Made by a program: the position numbers and the translations under genes
Shown here: one piece after another, positions 1 through 7,511 of the stretch
Numbering within the stretch: position 1 is the first letter of the stretch
Layout: every line of letters starts with the position of its first letter
From: JBBREP01 sp036501845
Lineage (GTDB): Bacteria > Actinomycetota > Acidimicrobiia > IMCC26256 > PALSA-610
NCBI GenBank assembly: GCA_036501845.1
Contig: DASXZO010000172.1
Location: forward strand, 1 to 33,764
Direction of reading: 5' to 3'
Length of the DNA: 33,764 bases
Notes under the pieces: model-generated
Databases searched by the model: none
Told to the model about the DNA's origin: nothing
What the model saw: the letters and a program-made list of their open reading frames with translations, nothing else

Positions 1-29
1 ATATGCAAGTCAAACGACGCATAGGTGAT

Positions 30-35
30 TACCGT
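30..35 (+). promoter_or_regulatory. Candidate -10 box (TACCGT) for a leaderless transcript
   Basis: TACCGT fits the actinobacterial -10 pattern TAnnnT and ends 9 bases before the ATG at 45. No Shine-Dalgarno site lies between them, so transcription could begin at or next to the start codon. I see no good -35 hexamer. The same arrangement recurs before the genes starting at 909, 3080 (minus), 3195 and 32295. Confidence 0.35.
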
Positions 36-44
36 GACTGGTTG

Positions 45-839
45 ATGGCGGTGCACGAGGTTGCGGCGGCGGGGTTCGGTAAGGAGGCTGCGGCCTACCA
101 GCGGTCACGGCCCACGTATCCGCCCGAGGTGGTGCAGTGGATCGTCGACGGTCTCGGCCTCGCGCCCGGCGCGCGCTGTGTTGACCTTGCGGCCGGCACG
201 GGCATCCTCACCGCGCTATTGCGCGCCAGCAAGTGCTCGCTGGTGGCGCTGGAACCGATCGAGGGCATGCGCAACGAGCTGCGCGCTGCAGTGCCCGACG
301 TGCCGTGCGCGAGCGGTCTGGCGGAGGCGTTGCCGATCGCATCAGGGTCGCTCGACGGCGTGACGATCGCGCAGGCCTTCCACTGGTTCGATGCCGAGCG
401 GGCGCTGGCCGAGCTGCGCCGGGCGCTACGCATCGGTGGGCACGTGGCGCTGGTGTGGAACGCACGCGAGCGCTCCGAAGACTGGGTGGACAAGGTGTGG
501 GGCGTGATGGACCGCGTCGAGAAGCACGCACCATGGCGCAATCACGATCATGTGGCCACCACCGACTCGCAGGAGCGGCGCGAACAGTCGCTCACTGGCG
601 CGCCCGGCTTCGGTGAGGTGCGCACCGCGCAGTTCCACCACACCCAGGCGATGACCCCCGCGCTCGTAGTCGAACGCATCAAGGGCGTCAGCCACGTCGC
701 CGCGCTCGAAGGCGCCGAGCAAGAGGCGGTGCTCGACGAAGTGCGCCAGATCCTCGCCACGCACCCCGACACCGTGGGCCGCACCGAGCTCGCGCTCCCC
801 TATCGCGTCGACTGTTACATGCTCGAGCGCGTCGACTGA
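45..839 (+). CDS. Class I SAM-dependent methyltransferase
   Basis: This is a soluble protein of about 264 residues with the Rossmann SAM-binding motif I (VDLAAGTG, near residues 46-53), an acidic strand-2 end (ALEP) and the AQAFHWFD segment. These are typical of the UbiE/Methyltransf_11 group of small-molecule methyltransferases. The later LRIGGHVALVWN segment matches the usual motif after the catalytic core. The substrate cannot be read from the sequence. I chose ATG 45 because a TACCGT box sits 9 bases upstream and homologous proteins typically begin shortly before the AxxYxxxRPxYP segment. An in-frame ATG at 3 would add 14 residues. It lies 69 bases upstream of the hydrolase start, and the two may not share a transcript because the hydrolase has its own candidate promoter. 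The family call is firm; the role is unknown. Confidence 0.85.
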   Translation: MAVHEVAAAGFGKEAAAYQRSRPTYPPEVVQWIVDGLGLAPGARCVDLAAGTGILTALLRASKCSLVALEPIEGMRNELRAAVPDVPCASGLAEALPIASGSLDGVTIAQAFHWFDAERALAELRRALRIGGHVALVWNARERSEDWVDKVWGVMDRVEKHAPWRNHDHVATTDSQERREQSLTGAPGFGEVRTAQFHHTQAMTPALVVERIKGVSHVAALEGAEQEAVLDEVRQILATHPDTVGRTELALPYRVDCYMLERVD

Positions 840-871
840 GGTGACGTAATCCACCCGCGAGCATGCAATAC

Positions 872-901
872 ATGACTGCGCATGGGGTACAGCGGTACCG
901 T
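872..901 (+). promoter_or_regulatory. Candidate promoter of the alpha/beta hydrolase gene
   Basis: ATGACT (872-877, four matches to TTGACA) is followed after 18 bases by TACCGT (896-901). The box ends 7 bases before the ATG at 909, so the transcript may be leaderless. The site lies inside the coding sequence if the upstream ATG at 882 is used, so 882 and this promoter are competing readings. Confidence 0.35.
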
Positions 902-908
902 GCACTTG

Positions 909-1787
909 ATGGCCGCGATCCCTACGCCGGTGCCGACAGCACTCACGCCCCGGCTTCCGCGCGGCCGCTTCGTCACGCTCCCTGACCGCGGTCGCACCTT
1001 CGTGCGGGAGGTCGACGGTCCCGCTGGCGCGCCCACCGTGGTGCTGCTCCACGGCTGGATGGCCAGCGGCGCGCTCAACTGGTACCAGGCGTTCGACACG
1101 CTCGGCGCGCACTACCACGTGCTCGCACCCGACCATCGCGGCCACGCGCGCGGCCTGCGAACGCGCAGGCGTTTCCGCCTTGCCGACTGCGCCGACGATG
1201 TGGCCGCCCTCTGCCGCGAGCTCGGCGTCGACGAGGCGATCGCGGTGGGCTACTCGATGGGCGGCCCGATCGCGCAACTGTTCTGGCACCGTCATCGCGA
1301 CCTGTGCTCGGGCCTCGTGCTCGGCGCGACGGCAGCCGGCTTCATCCCCGGCGTGCGCGAGCGCATCGTGTTCACGTCGATGATGTCGGCCGCGGTCGGC
1401 ACCACACGGCTCGGCGAGCTCGCCGTGCACATGCCGCTGGTGCCGCCCAGCGTTCGCCCGATCCTCGCCCGGTCCACCGGTCCGGGCACGTTGCCGAACT
1501 GGGCGGCGCGCGAGTTCCGCCGTCACGACTGGCGCATGCTCATGGAAGCCGGTCACGCGATCGGCACGTATCACGCGTCGTGGATCTCGAGCGTCGACGT
1601 GCCCACGGCCGTGCTGCTCACGTCGCGCGACACCGCGGTCAACCCCGATCTGCAACGCCGCATGGCCGACGAGATCCCTACGTCGACGGTGCACGAGATC
1701 GCCGACAGCCACATCGCCTGTGCCCGCCGCACCTTCGCGGCGCCGTTGTTGGCCGCGATCGACGACGTCAACGCCCGCACGAACTAG
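909..1787 (+). CDS. Alpha/beta hydrolase
   Basis: This protein has the alpha/beta hydrolase fold. Numbered from the alternative upstream ATG at 882 (301 residues), the oxyanion-hole motif LLHGW is near 55-59, the nucleophile elbow GYSMG at 123-127 puts the catalytic serine at 125, the likely acid is Asp250 (TSRD) and the likely base is His277 (ADSH). All three catalytic positions are present, so it should be active as an esterase, lipase or related C-C or ester hydrolase. There is no signal peptide, so it probably acts in the cytosol. I prefer ATG 909 because of the TACCGT box 7 bases before it. Its 3' end faces ispG across a hairpin terminator. Nothing nearby indicates the substrate. Confidence 0.85.
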   Translation: MAAIPTPVPTALTPRLPRGRFVTLPDRGRTFVREVDGPAGAPTVVLLHGWMASGALNWYQAFDTLGAHYHVLAPDHRGHARGLRTRRRFRLADCADDVAALCRELGVDEAIAVGYSMGGPIAQLFWHRHRDLCSGLVLGATAAGFIPGVRERIVFTSMMSAAVGTTRLGELAVHMPLVPPSVRPILARSTGPGTLPNWAAREFRRHDWRMLMEAGHAIGTYHASWISSVDVPTAVLLTSRDTAVNPDLQRRMADEIPTSTVHEIADSHIACARRTFAAPLLAAIDDVNARTN

Positions 1788-1874
1788 CGCGCCTCCAAGC
1801 TTCCGGGTGCACCAGCCCCGCAGGAGCGGGCTGTTTGCACCCAGAACGCGACCGGGCGGCGCGAACTAGCGCGC
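1780..1874. repeat. 13-bp direct repeat covering two convergent stop codons
   Basis: CGAACTAGCGCGC occurs at 1780-1792 and again at 1862-1874. The first copy contains the TAG of the hydrolase gene (1785-1787). The second contains CTA (1866-1868), which is the TAG of ispG on the other strand. The terminator hairpin lies between the copies. The repeat may be chance or a relic of local duplication. Confidence 0.6.
1805..1842. terminator. Bidirectional hairpin terminator between convergent genes
   Basis: GGGTGCA (1805-1811) pairs exactly with TGCACCC (1836-1842). Inside it, AGCCCCGC (1814-1821) pairs with GCGGGCT (1826-1832) with one bulged base. The long GC-rich stem sits in the 78-base gap between the hydrolase stop and the ispG stop. 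There is no clear T-tract, which is common for terminators in high-GC actinobacteria. Its position suggests it serves both strands. Confidence 0.6.
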
Positions 1875-3080
1875 GGCGCGCTCGATCTTTTCGATGCGCT
1901 CGATCTTCTCGGCGGTGCGGTTGGCGTCGACACCCTGGATCTGGATGAGCTCTTCGCGCGTGGCGGCCGCTTCGGCTTCGGCGTTGGGATCGGCCGCGGC
2001 CTGGCGGGCTTCGATGCCGTCGCGCACGATCGCCTCGGCCTCGGCCACGAGCGCCTCCACCATCTCGGCCTCGGGCACCACGCGCACCACCTTGCCCCGC
2101 ACGAACAGGTGACCCTTACCGCGGCCGCCGGCGATACCCAGGTCGGCCTCTTTGGCTTCACCCGGACCGTTCACCACGCAACCCATCACCGCCACTTGCA
2201 GCGGGATGTTGCGCTGCTCGAGCGCAGCCTGCGCGGCCGCCGCAACGCCGATCACGTCGACCTCGGCCCGACCGCACGACGGGCAGGCGATCAGGTCGAG
2301 GCCCTTGCGCTCCCGCAATCCGAGTGACTCGAGCAACACCTTGCCCGCCTTGGCCTCCTCCACCGGGTCGGCGGTGAGCGACAAGCGAATGGTGTCGCCG
2401 ATGCCTTCTGCGAGCAGCGTGGCGATACCGGCCACCGACTTGATGAGTCCGTTCGGCAACGGCCCGGCCTCGGTCACGCCGAGATGCAGCGGATGGTCGA
2501 CGGTGTCGGCGAGCAACCGGTAGGCGTCGATCATCAACGGCACGTTCGACGCCTTCACCGAGATCTTCACGTCGTCGAAGCCGATCTCGCGGAAGTAGTC
2601 GAGCTCGCGCACCGCGCTGGCCACGAGGGCCTCGGGCGTTGCCCCGCCGAACTTCTTGGCGATGTCGGGATCGAGCGAGCCGCCGTTCACGCCGATGCGG
2701 ATCGGGATGCCGCGCTCTTGCGCGGCCGCGGCCACCGCCTTGATCTGTTCGGGCTTGCGGATGTTGCCCGGGTTCAGCCGCAATCCCTGTACGCCGGCCT
2801 CGAGCGCGGCGAGCGCGAGCTGATACTGGAAGTGGATGTCGGCGATGATCGGCACCGGCGAGCGCGGCACGATGTTGGCGAGGCCGACGGCGGCATCGTC
2901 GTCGTTGCACGTGCAGCGCACGATGTCGGCGCCCGCGCCCGCGAGCGCGTAGATCTGGCTGAGCGTGCCGTCGACATCGCCGGTCTTCGTGGTGGTCATC
3001 GACTGCACGCTCACCGGCGCGTCGCCACCAACGGCGACCTTGCCGACGTGCACCTGGCGCGTGCGCCGGCGGGGCATCAT
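1866..3080 (-). CDS. ispG: 4-hydroxy-3-methylbut-2-enyl diphosphate synthase (flavodoxin-type, IspG/GcpE)
   Basis: IspG is the penultimate enzyme of the MEP isoprenoid pathway. It reductively converts methylerythritol cyclodiphosphate to HMBPP using a [4Fe-4S] cluster. The protein is about 404 residues from the ATG at 3080. It has the N-terminal TIM-barrel segment (SVQSMTTT near 25-32, GLRLNPGN near 99-106) and the C-terminal cluster domain with CPSCGR (266-271) and CVVNGPGE (301-308), which supply the three cysteine ligands. After the usual end (about residue 350) there is a tail of roughly 50 residues, rich in Ala, Glu, Ile and Arg, ending in a short repeat (KIERIEKIER). I chose the first of two adjacent ATGs because a TAGCCT box ends 7 bases upstream. 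It is convergent with the hydrolase and divergent from the sulfotransferase. This is a core gene at the edge of the accessory cluster. Confidence 0.96.
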   Translation of the reverse strand: MMPRRRTRQVHVGKVAVGGDAPVSVQSMTTTKTGDVDGTLSQIYALAGAGADIVRCTCNDDDAAVGLANIVPRSPVPIIADIHFQYQLALAALEAGVQGLRLNPGNIRKPEQIKAVAAAAQERGIPIRIGVNGGSLDPDIAKKFGGATPEALVASAVRELDYFREIGFDDVKISVKASNVPLMIDAYRLLADTVDHPLHLGVTEAGPLPNGLIKSVAGIATLLAEGIGDTIRLSLTADPVEEAKAGKVLLESLGLRERKGLDLIACPSCGRAEVDVIGVAAAAQAALEQRNIPLQVAVMGCVVNGPGEAKEADLGIAGGRGKGHLFVRGKVVRVVPEAEMVEALVAEAEAIVRDGIEARQAAADPNAEAEAAATREELIQIQGVDANRTAEKIERIEKIERAAR

Positions 3081-3087
3081 GGCACCG

Positions 3088-3093
3088 AGGCTA
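3088..3093 (-). promoter_or_regulatory. Candidate -10 box of ispG (TAGCCT on the minus strand)
   Basis: Reading the minus strand, TAGCCT ends 7 bases before the ATG at 3080. GTGACG (3118-3113, four matches to TTGACA) lies 19 bases further upstream. There is no Shine-Dalgarno site, so a leaderless ispG transcript is likely. Confidence 0.35.
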
Positions 3094-3132
3094 CCGGCGC
3101 CCTTCCACCGCCCGTCACCGGCGCAGCGCGAC

Positions 3133-3173
3133 GGGCGTCGTAGAGCGTCGAATAGCGACGCTTTACGACGCCC
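3133..3173. repeat. 41-base near-perfect palindrome between divergent genes
   Basis: GGGCGTCGTA (3133-3142) pairs with TACGACGCCC (3164-3173) and AGCGTCG (3144-3150) pairs with CGACGCT (3156-3162). The position between the two blocks is G3143/T3163, a G-U wobble in plus-strand RNA. This gives an 18-pair stem with a 5-base AATAG loop. It lies in the 114-base gap between ispG (-) and the sulfotransferase (+), ends 21 bases before the sulfotransferase ATG and has no T-tract. It could be an operator for a dimeric repressor or an extruding DNA hairpin. Confidence 0.7.
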
Positions 3174-3180
3174 TCGCTTG

Positions 3181-3186
3181 TACGGT
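3181..3186 (+). promoter_or_regulatory. Candidate -10 box (TACGGT) of the sulfotransferase operon
   Basis: TACGGT fits TAnnnT and ends 8 bases before the ATG at 3195. It is part of a small palindrome, TGTAC-G-GTACA (3179-3189). The large palindrome at 3133-3173 occupies the expected -35 region, so a protein bound there would directly affect this promoter. No convincing -35 hexamer is visible. Confidence 0.35.
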
Positions 3187-3194
3187 ACAGATCC

Positions 3195-4160
3195 ATGCAC
3201 TCGGTGTTGCTCGTGGGCGTGCCCCGGGGCGGCACCACGTGGGTGGGCCAGGTGCTCGGACACACCCGCGGCGCGGTGTACGTGCACGAGCCCGACGGCA
3301 CCCACGAGCCGTTCGCGTTCCGGGCCAAGCAGCACCACTTCAACGTGCCGATGATCGACGCCCAGTCGCCCCGCGCCGCCGCGCCCGAGCTCGCAGCGCT
3401 GTTCGACGGTGCGCTCGCGGGCGGCGCGCTCGCCGGCACGTGGCGCGACCGGTTGTCACGCCGCGCCTGGAGCCGGGTGTCGATCGAGGAGCAACTCGCG
3501 GCGCGGCGCACAGGGCGGCCGTCGCCGACGCTGCGGCTCGCGCTCGCCACATCGCAGCCTCGAGTCGCTAGCGCCCACGCCCACGCGAACGCCAACGGCC
3601 ACGTGGTGGTGAAGACGGTGAACTCCGCGTTCTGTAGCGAGTGGATCGCCCGCCACTGCACACCGTCGGCCGTCGGCGTCATCACGCGGCATCCGCTGAA
3701 CGTGATCGCGAGCTGGCACGAGTTCGGATGGAACCCGCCGTACGGCCCGCGGTACCGCGCGATGTGCGCACGCGCCCACGACCGCTGGGGTGTCGAACTC
3801 CCGCCGTCCGACGCGCCCGGCATCGAACGGGCCGCGGCCAGCGCAGGCGCGCTCGGTTTCGCGCTGCACGAGGCTCGGATGCGTCACCCCGATTGGGTCG
3901 ACATCAGTCACGAGGATCTGTGCGTGGAGCCGGCGGCGCGATTCGCCGACGTGGCGGCGCGGCTCGGCCTCGAGTGGAACGGCGAGGCGGCCGCTCAGAT
4001 CGCGAGCCGCAACCGCCCCGGCACGGGCTACGCCACCAACCGGGTCACCGCCGACCAGCCGGATCGTTGGCGTACGCGGCTCGACGCCGACGACGCGCGC
4101 GTGGCGGGAGCGATCCTCGAGCGTTTTCCCGCCGCTCCCTGGCTCGCGACCCTTCCCTGA
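3195..4160 (+). CDS. PAPS-dependent sulfotransferase family protein
   Basis: This protein of 321 residues would transfer sulfate from PAPS to an acceptor, most likely a sugar hydroxyl given the neighbours. The N-terminus carries the 5'-phosphosulfate loop VGVPRGGTTW (7-16). The 3'-phosphate-binding segment ITRHPLNVIASW is near 163-174. Together these define the cytosolic sulfotransferase fold. Residues 127-136 are a short Ala/His/Asn run (AHAHANANGH) that looks like a surface loop. There is no signal peptide. The gene leads a unit with an epimerase 19 bases downstream and an acyltransferase overlapping that. No PAPS synthesis genes are in the window. The acceptor is not identifiable; lipid or protein cannot be excluded. 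Confidence 0.8.
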   Translation: MHSVLLVGVPRGGTTWVGQVLGHTRGAVYVHEPDGTHEPFAFRAKQHHFNVPMIDAQSPRAAAPELAALFDGALAGGALAGTWRDRLSRRAWSRVSIEEQLAARRTGRPSPTLRLALATSQPRVASAHAHANANGHVVVKTVNSAFCSEWIARHCTPSAVGVITRHPLNVIASWHEFGWNPPYGPRYRAMCARAHDRWGVELPPSDAPGIERAAASAGALGFALHEARMRHPDWVDISHEDLCVEPAARFADVAARLGLEWNGEAAAQIASRNRPGTGYATNRVTADQPDRWRTRLDADDARVAGAILERFPAAPWLATLP

Positions 4161-4179
4161 CCCGATACCGTCGCGCACC

Positions 4180-5142
4180 GTGGCAACACAGGGGCGGGGC
4201 GGACCGCCGATCGACGCGCTCGTCACGGGTGGCGCGGGCTTCATCGGGTCGCACCTCACCGACGCCTTGGTGGCACTCGGCGGGCGCGTGCGCGTGCTCG
4301 ACGATCTCTCCACCGGCCTGCGCGACAACGTGCACGCGAGCGCCGAACTCATCGAAGGCTCGATCAGCGACGTCGACACTGTGGCCAAGGCCGTCGCCGG
4401 CTGCGAAGTGGTGTTCCATCTCGGCGCGCACGGCGCGGTCGCCCGGTCGCTCGCCAACCCGCTCGGCTCGAACGAGGCCAACGTGCAGGGCACGCTCACG
4501 GTGCTCACGGCCGCGCGCGACGCCGGTGTTCGGCGCGTGGTGTTCGCGTCGTCGTCGAGCGTGTACGGCGGTGCCGAGATCATCCCTACGCCCGAGAGCG
4601 CGCCGCTGCGCCCCCGTTCGCCCTACGCGGTGAGCAAGCTCGCGGCCGAGTGGTACGTGCGCGTGTTCGCGGAGCTGTTCCCGCTGGAAACGGTTGCGCT
4701 GCGTTACTTCAATGTGTTCGGGCCGCGTCAACGCCCCGACAGCACCTACGCGGCGGTGATCCCGCTCTTCGCCGACGCGCTCCTGCGCAACGAGCCGCCG
4801 ACGGTGCACGGCGACGGTCGCCAAAGCCGCGACTTCACGTATGTGGCCGACGTGGTGGCCGCCAACCTCGCCGCGGCGCGCGCCCCCGCCGACATCTGCA
4901 GCAGCCACGTGTACAACGTGGCGCCCGGCACCACGAACACGCTGCTCGACTTGCTCGAGATCCTGGGCGAGCTCACGGGCAACCGGCCCGCGCCATCACG
5001 CGTCGACTCGCGGGCGGGCGACGTGCAGCGCAGCCAGGCCGACGCCACCGCCGCGCGCGCCGACCTCGGTTGGTCGGCCGACTGGACCTTCGACGCCGGT
5101 CTGCGCGAGGTGGTCACCTGGATGCGGGCACGTGAGCAATGA
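4180..5142 (+). CDS. NAD-dependent nucleotide-sugar epimerase/dehydratase (extended SDR)
   Basis: This extended short-chain dehydrogenase of 320 residues has the NAD-binding motif TGGAGFIG (16-23), the SSSSVYG strand (124-130) and the catalytic YAVSK (149-153). The GDGRQSRDFTYVADV segment (211-225) is typical of UDP-glucose 4-epimerase-like enzymes and of UDP-glucuronate decarboxylases. It probably supplies a nucleotide sugar for the glycan made by this locus. I place the start at GTG 4180, 19 bases after the sulfotransferase stop, because the Rossmann motif then lies at the normal distance from the N-terminus. The open frame extends far upstream, but that part is a shadow of the sulfotransferase. 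The stop overlaps the next start (ATGA). C4-epimerase and dehydratase cannot be told apart here. Confidence 0.87.
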   Translation: MATQGRGGPPIDALVTGGAGFIGSHLTDALVALGGRVRVLDDLSTGLRDNVHASAELIEGSISDVDTVAKAVAGCEVVFHLGAHGAVARSLANPLGSNEANVQGTLTVLTAARDAGVRRVVFASSSSVYGGAEIIPTPESAPLRPRSPYAVSKLAAEWYVRVFAELFPLETVALRYFNVFGPRQRPDSTYAAVIPLFADALLRNEPPTVHGDGRQSRDFTYVADVVAANLAAARAPADICSSHVYNVAPGTTNTLLDLLEILGELTGNRPAPSRVDSRAGDVQRSQADATAARADLGWSADWTFDAGLREVVTWMRAREQ

Positions 5143-6344
5143 CGGCACCGGAAGCGCAGGCTGACCAACCGTCCCCGCCCATCGAGGAGCCTGCGTTCCG
5201 TCGTCTCGGTCACGTTCCCGCGCTCGACGGCCTACGCGGCGCGGCGCTGGTGATGGTGCTGGTCACCCACTCACCCATTCTGTTCAACGTCTTCGAGGAC
5301 CGCATCTTTCACAACGGCTTCCTCGACGGCTTCGTCACCGGCGGCTACGCGGGCCTCGACATCTTCTTCGCGTTGAGCGGCTTCCTCATCACAGCACTCA
5401 TCTTGCGCGAGCGGAACTCGACCGGTCACGTGAGTCTGCGCGCCTTCTACCGACGGCGAGCGCTGCGGCTGTTGCCCGCGCTCGTGTTCTTTCTCAGCTG
5501 CCACATGATCTACACGATCATCAGGCACCTCTCCGTGGCGCGCGAGCGCTCGACCGACGTCGCGGCGCTGTTCTATTTCCTCAACTACAAGGTCACCGTC
5601 AACCAGGCGTCCGTGCCCGGCGACCTCCGCCATCTCTGGTCACTGTCGGTGGAAGAGCAGTTCTACTTCGTGTGGCCGGCCGCCCTGGTGTTACTCCTCG
5701 GCGTGCCGCGGCTACGCCGCTACCTCGTGCCCATCATCGTTTCGGCGATTGCACTCATCACCTTGCGCCGAGCCGAGCTCTGGCATCTCTCACATGACTG
5801 GTCGCACGTTGCGTGGCGCGCCGACGCGCGAGTCGACGAGATGCTGATCGGCGGATTGCTGGCGTGGCTGTGGACTCGCAACCGCACGCCCAAACGTCAT
5901 GTCGCGTTATACGGCTGGATCGCAGTGATCGCCTTCTTCGTGAGCATGCACCAATCACTGGTGGACCACGCCTGGCCATACTTGGGTGGCTACACGCTCT
6001 ACGCGATCACCACCGCGTTCGTCATCCTCGCCATCCTCGATTCCACGTGGGTTCTGAATCGAGGGCTGGGGTCGCGTCCGATGGTCGCGCTGGGGCGCGC
6101 GTCGTACTCGATCTACCTCTGGCATCTGCCGATCTTCATCTACGTGGTCGACTTGGGGAAGACCTGGGGCGCGCCCGCTCGCGTTGTGGTTGCCTACGGC
6201 CTCACAGGGATCTGCGCGGGCTTCTCGTATTGGTTCATCGAACGCCCGGCGATCAACTACAAGGTGCGGATTGAAGCCCGACGTTCAGCGACCCGCGACA
6301 GCGGACTCGCCGACCGACCAGTCCGCCTCGACGAACACCGGTGA
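5139..6344 (+). CDS. Acyltransferase 3 family membrane protein (OafA/YrhL type, no SGNH domain)
   Basis: This integral membrane protein of 401 residues has about ten hydrophobic helices. It carries the family signatures PALDGLRG (27-34), His44 in LVTHS as the likely catalytic histidine, GLDIFFALSGFLIT, SLSVEEQFYFVWP and the late SYSIYLWHLP. Such proteins move acyl groups, usually acetyl, across the membrane onto glycans. Unlike the two other acyltransferases in the window it stops after the membrane domain, so it would need a separate partner if transfer requires an SGNH protein. The ATG overlaps the epimerase stop. Its last 60 bases overlap the 3' end of the opposite-strand ABC ATPase gene. 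Confidence 0.88.
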   Translation: MTAPEAQADQPSPPIEEPAFRRLGHVPALDGLRGAALVMVLVTHSPILFNVFEDRIFHNGFLDGFVTGGYAGLDIFFALSGFLITALILRERNSTGHVSLRAFYRRRALRLLPALVFFLSCHMIYTIIRHLSVARERSTDVAALFYFLNYKVTVNQASVPGDLRHLWSLSVEEQFYFVWPAALVLLLGVPRLRRYLVPIIVSAIALITLRRAELWHLSHDWSHVAWRADARVDEMLIGGLLAWLWTRNRTPKRHVALYGWIAVIAFFVSMHQSLVDHAWPYLGGYTLYAITTAFVILAILDSTWVLNRGLGSRPMVALGRASYSIYLWHLPIFIYVVDLGKTWGAPARVVVAYGLTGICAGFSYWFIERPAINYKVRIEARRSATRDSGLADRPVRLDEHR

Positions 6345-7511
6345 GAGGCGAACGATGGCGCGCGGCGTGGGGTCGAGACGCGCGTTGCCCTCCACCACCA
6401 TGCCGCCCATCGGCTGCCACTCGGTGATCGCTCCCCGCCTGGCCACCCGTTGCAGTGGATCGTGCACTGCGAACCACACGTAGTAGTTGCCCCTCGGCAA
6501 CGGCAGATGCGCGAGGTGCAGCGACACGGCCGTGTCACCTTCAGGCACGTCGAACTGCTTGCTCAACACAAAGATCGGCGTCGCCGGGCCTTGCGACACG
6601 CCCACGTACATCTGCACCGGCCGGTCGCGGTTCGACGTGACCACGAGGTCGATCGCGCAGTCGCGGTTCGTCTCGATGCGGCCGCCATCCGCGCCGTGGG
6701 CGCCGAGCAAGCGCGCCGACACCTCGCCCTGCACGCGCGAGTTCTCGCCCGACTTCTCTTCGATCTCGCGCCGGTACGCAGCCAGCACGTCGTCGATCGG
6801 ACCGTCGGCGCGCATCACGCCTTCCGACAGCCAGATACCCCGAGACGCGGTGGCGCCCACCGACGCCAGGTCGTGCGACACGAGCAACAACGTGGCGCCG
6901 CCTTCGAGCACGGTGCGCATCCGGTCGAGGCACTTCTGCTGGAACAACTGGTCGCCCACCGCGAGCACCTCGTCGACGACGAGCACTTCGGGCTCGAGGA
7001 AGGCCGCGATCGAGAAGCCGAGCCGGGTGCGCATGCCGCTCGAATAGAACTTCACTTGCCGGTCGACGGCGCTCTCGAGCTCGGCGAACGCCACGATCTC
7101 GTCGAACTTGCTCGCCACCTCGGGCCGCGTCAGGCCGATCAGCGTGCCGAAGATGTTGATGTTCTCGCGTCCCGTGAGCTCGGGGTGAATACCCGACGCC
7201 ACCTCGAGCAACGCCCCGATGCGACCCTGCACGTTGACGCGGCCAGTGTGGGGGAACATCACGCCCGACACGATCTTCAACAGCGTCGACTTGCCCGCGC
7301 CGTTCGCGCCGATGAACCCGATCGATTCACCCGGCTCGGCTTTGAAGTCGATCTCCTTCAGTGCCCAGCGCCACGGGTTGGGGCCCGATCGGCCGGTGAC
7401 GCGTTGTGCGGCGCGACCCACGTGGTCGCGCATGAGTCGCCGGCCGCGGTCGGCGCGGAAGCGCTTCCACACATGGCGGACCTCGACGGTGCCCGGCGCG
7501 CTAGCTGACAT
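6285..7511 (-). CDS. Wzt-type polysaccharide ABC exporter ATPase with C-terminal glycan-binding-like domain
   Basis: This protein of 408 residues energises export of a lipid-linked glycan with the neighbouring permease. The nucleotide-binding domain has Walker A GANGAGKST (68-76), signature YSSGM (156-160), Walker B EVLVVDE (175-181) and the H-loop VSHD (211-214). Residues from about 260 to 400 form a separate beta-rich C-terminal region (QMYVGVSQG, LPRGNYYVWFAVHD). It resembles the Wzt C-terminal domain, which in O-antigen exporters recognises the modified end of the chain. This suggests export depends on a terminal mark such as methyl or sulfate. The start overlaps the permease end by 11 bases. 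The end overlaps the convergent acyltransferase by 60 bases. The ATPase call is firm; the C-terminal function is by analogy. Confidence 0.93.
   Translation of the reverse strand: MSASAPGTVEVRHVWKRFRADRGRRLMRDHVGRAAQRVTGRSGPNPWRWALKEIDFKAEPGESIGFIGANGAGKSTLLKIVSGVMFPHTGRVNVQGRIGALLEVASGIHPELTGRENINIFGTLIGLTRPEVASKFDEIVAFAELESAVDRQVKFYSSGMRTRLGFSIAAFLEPEVLVVDEVLAVGDQLFQQKCLDRMRTVLEGGATLLLVSHDLASVGATASRGIWLSEGVMRADGPIDDVLAAYRREIEEKSGENSRVQGEVSARLLGAHGADGGRIETNRDCAIDLVVTSNRDRPVQMYVGVSQGPATPIFVLSKQFDVPEGDTAVSLHLAHLPLPRGNYYVWFAVHDPLQRVARRGAITEWQPMGGMVVEGNARLDPTPRAIVRLSPVFVEADWSVGESAVAGR

Noticed and set aside
426..1712. Minus-strand open frame opposite the methyltransferase and hydrolase
   Set aside because: Arg/His-rich shadow spanning two real genes and the gap between them.
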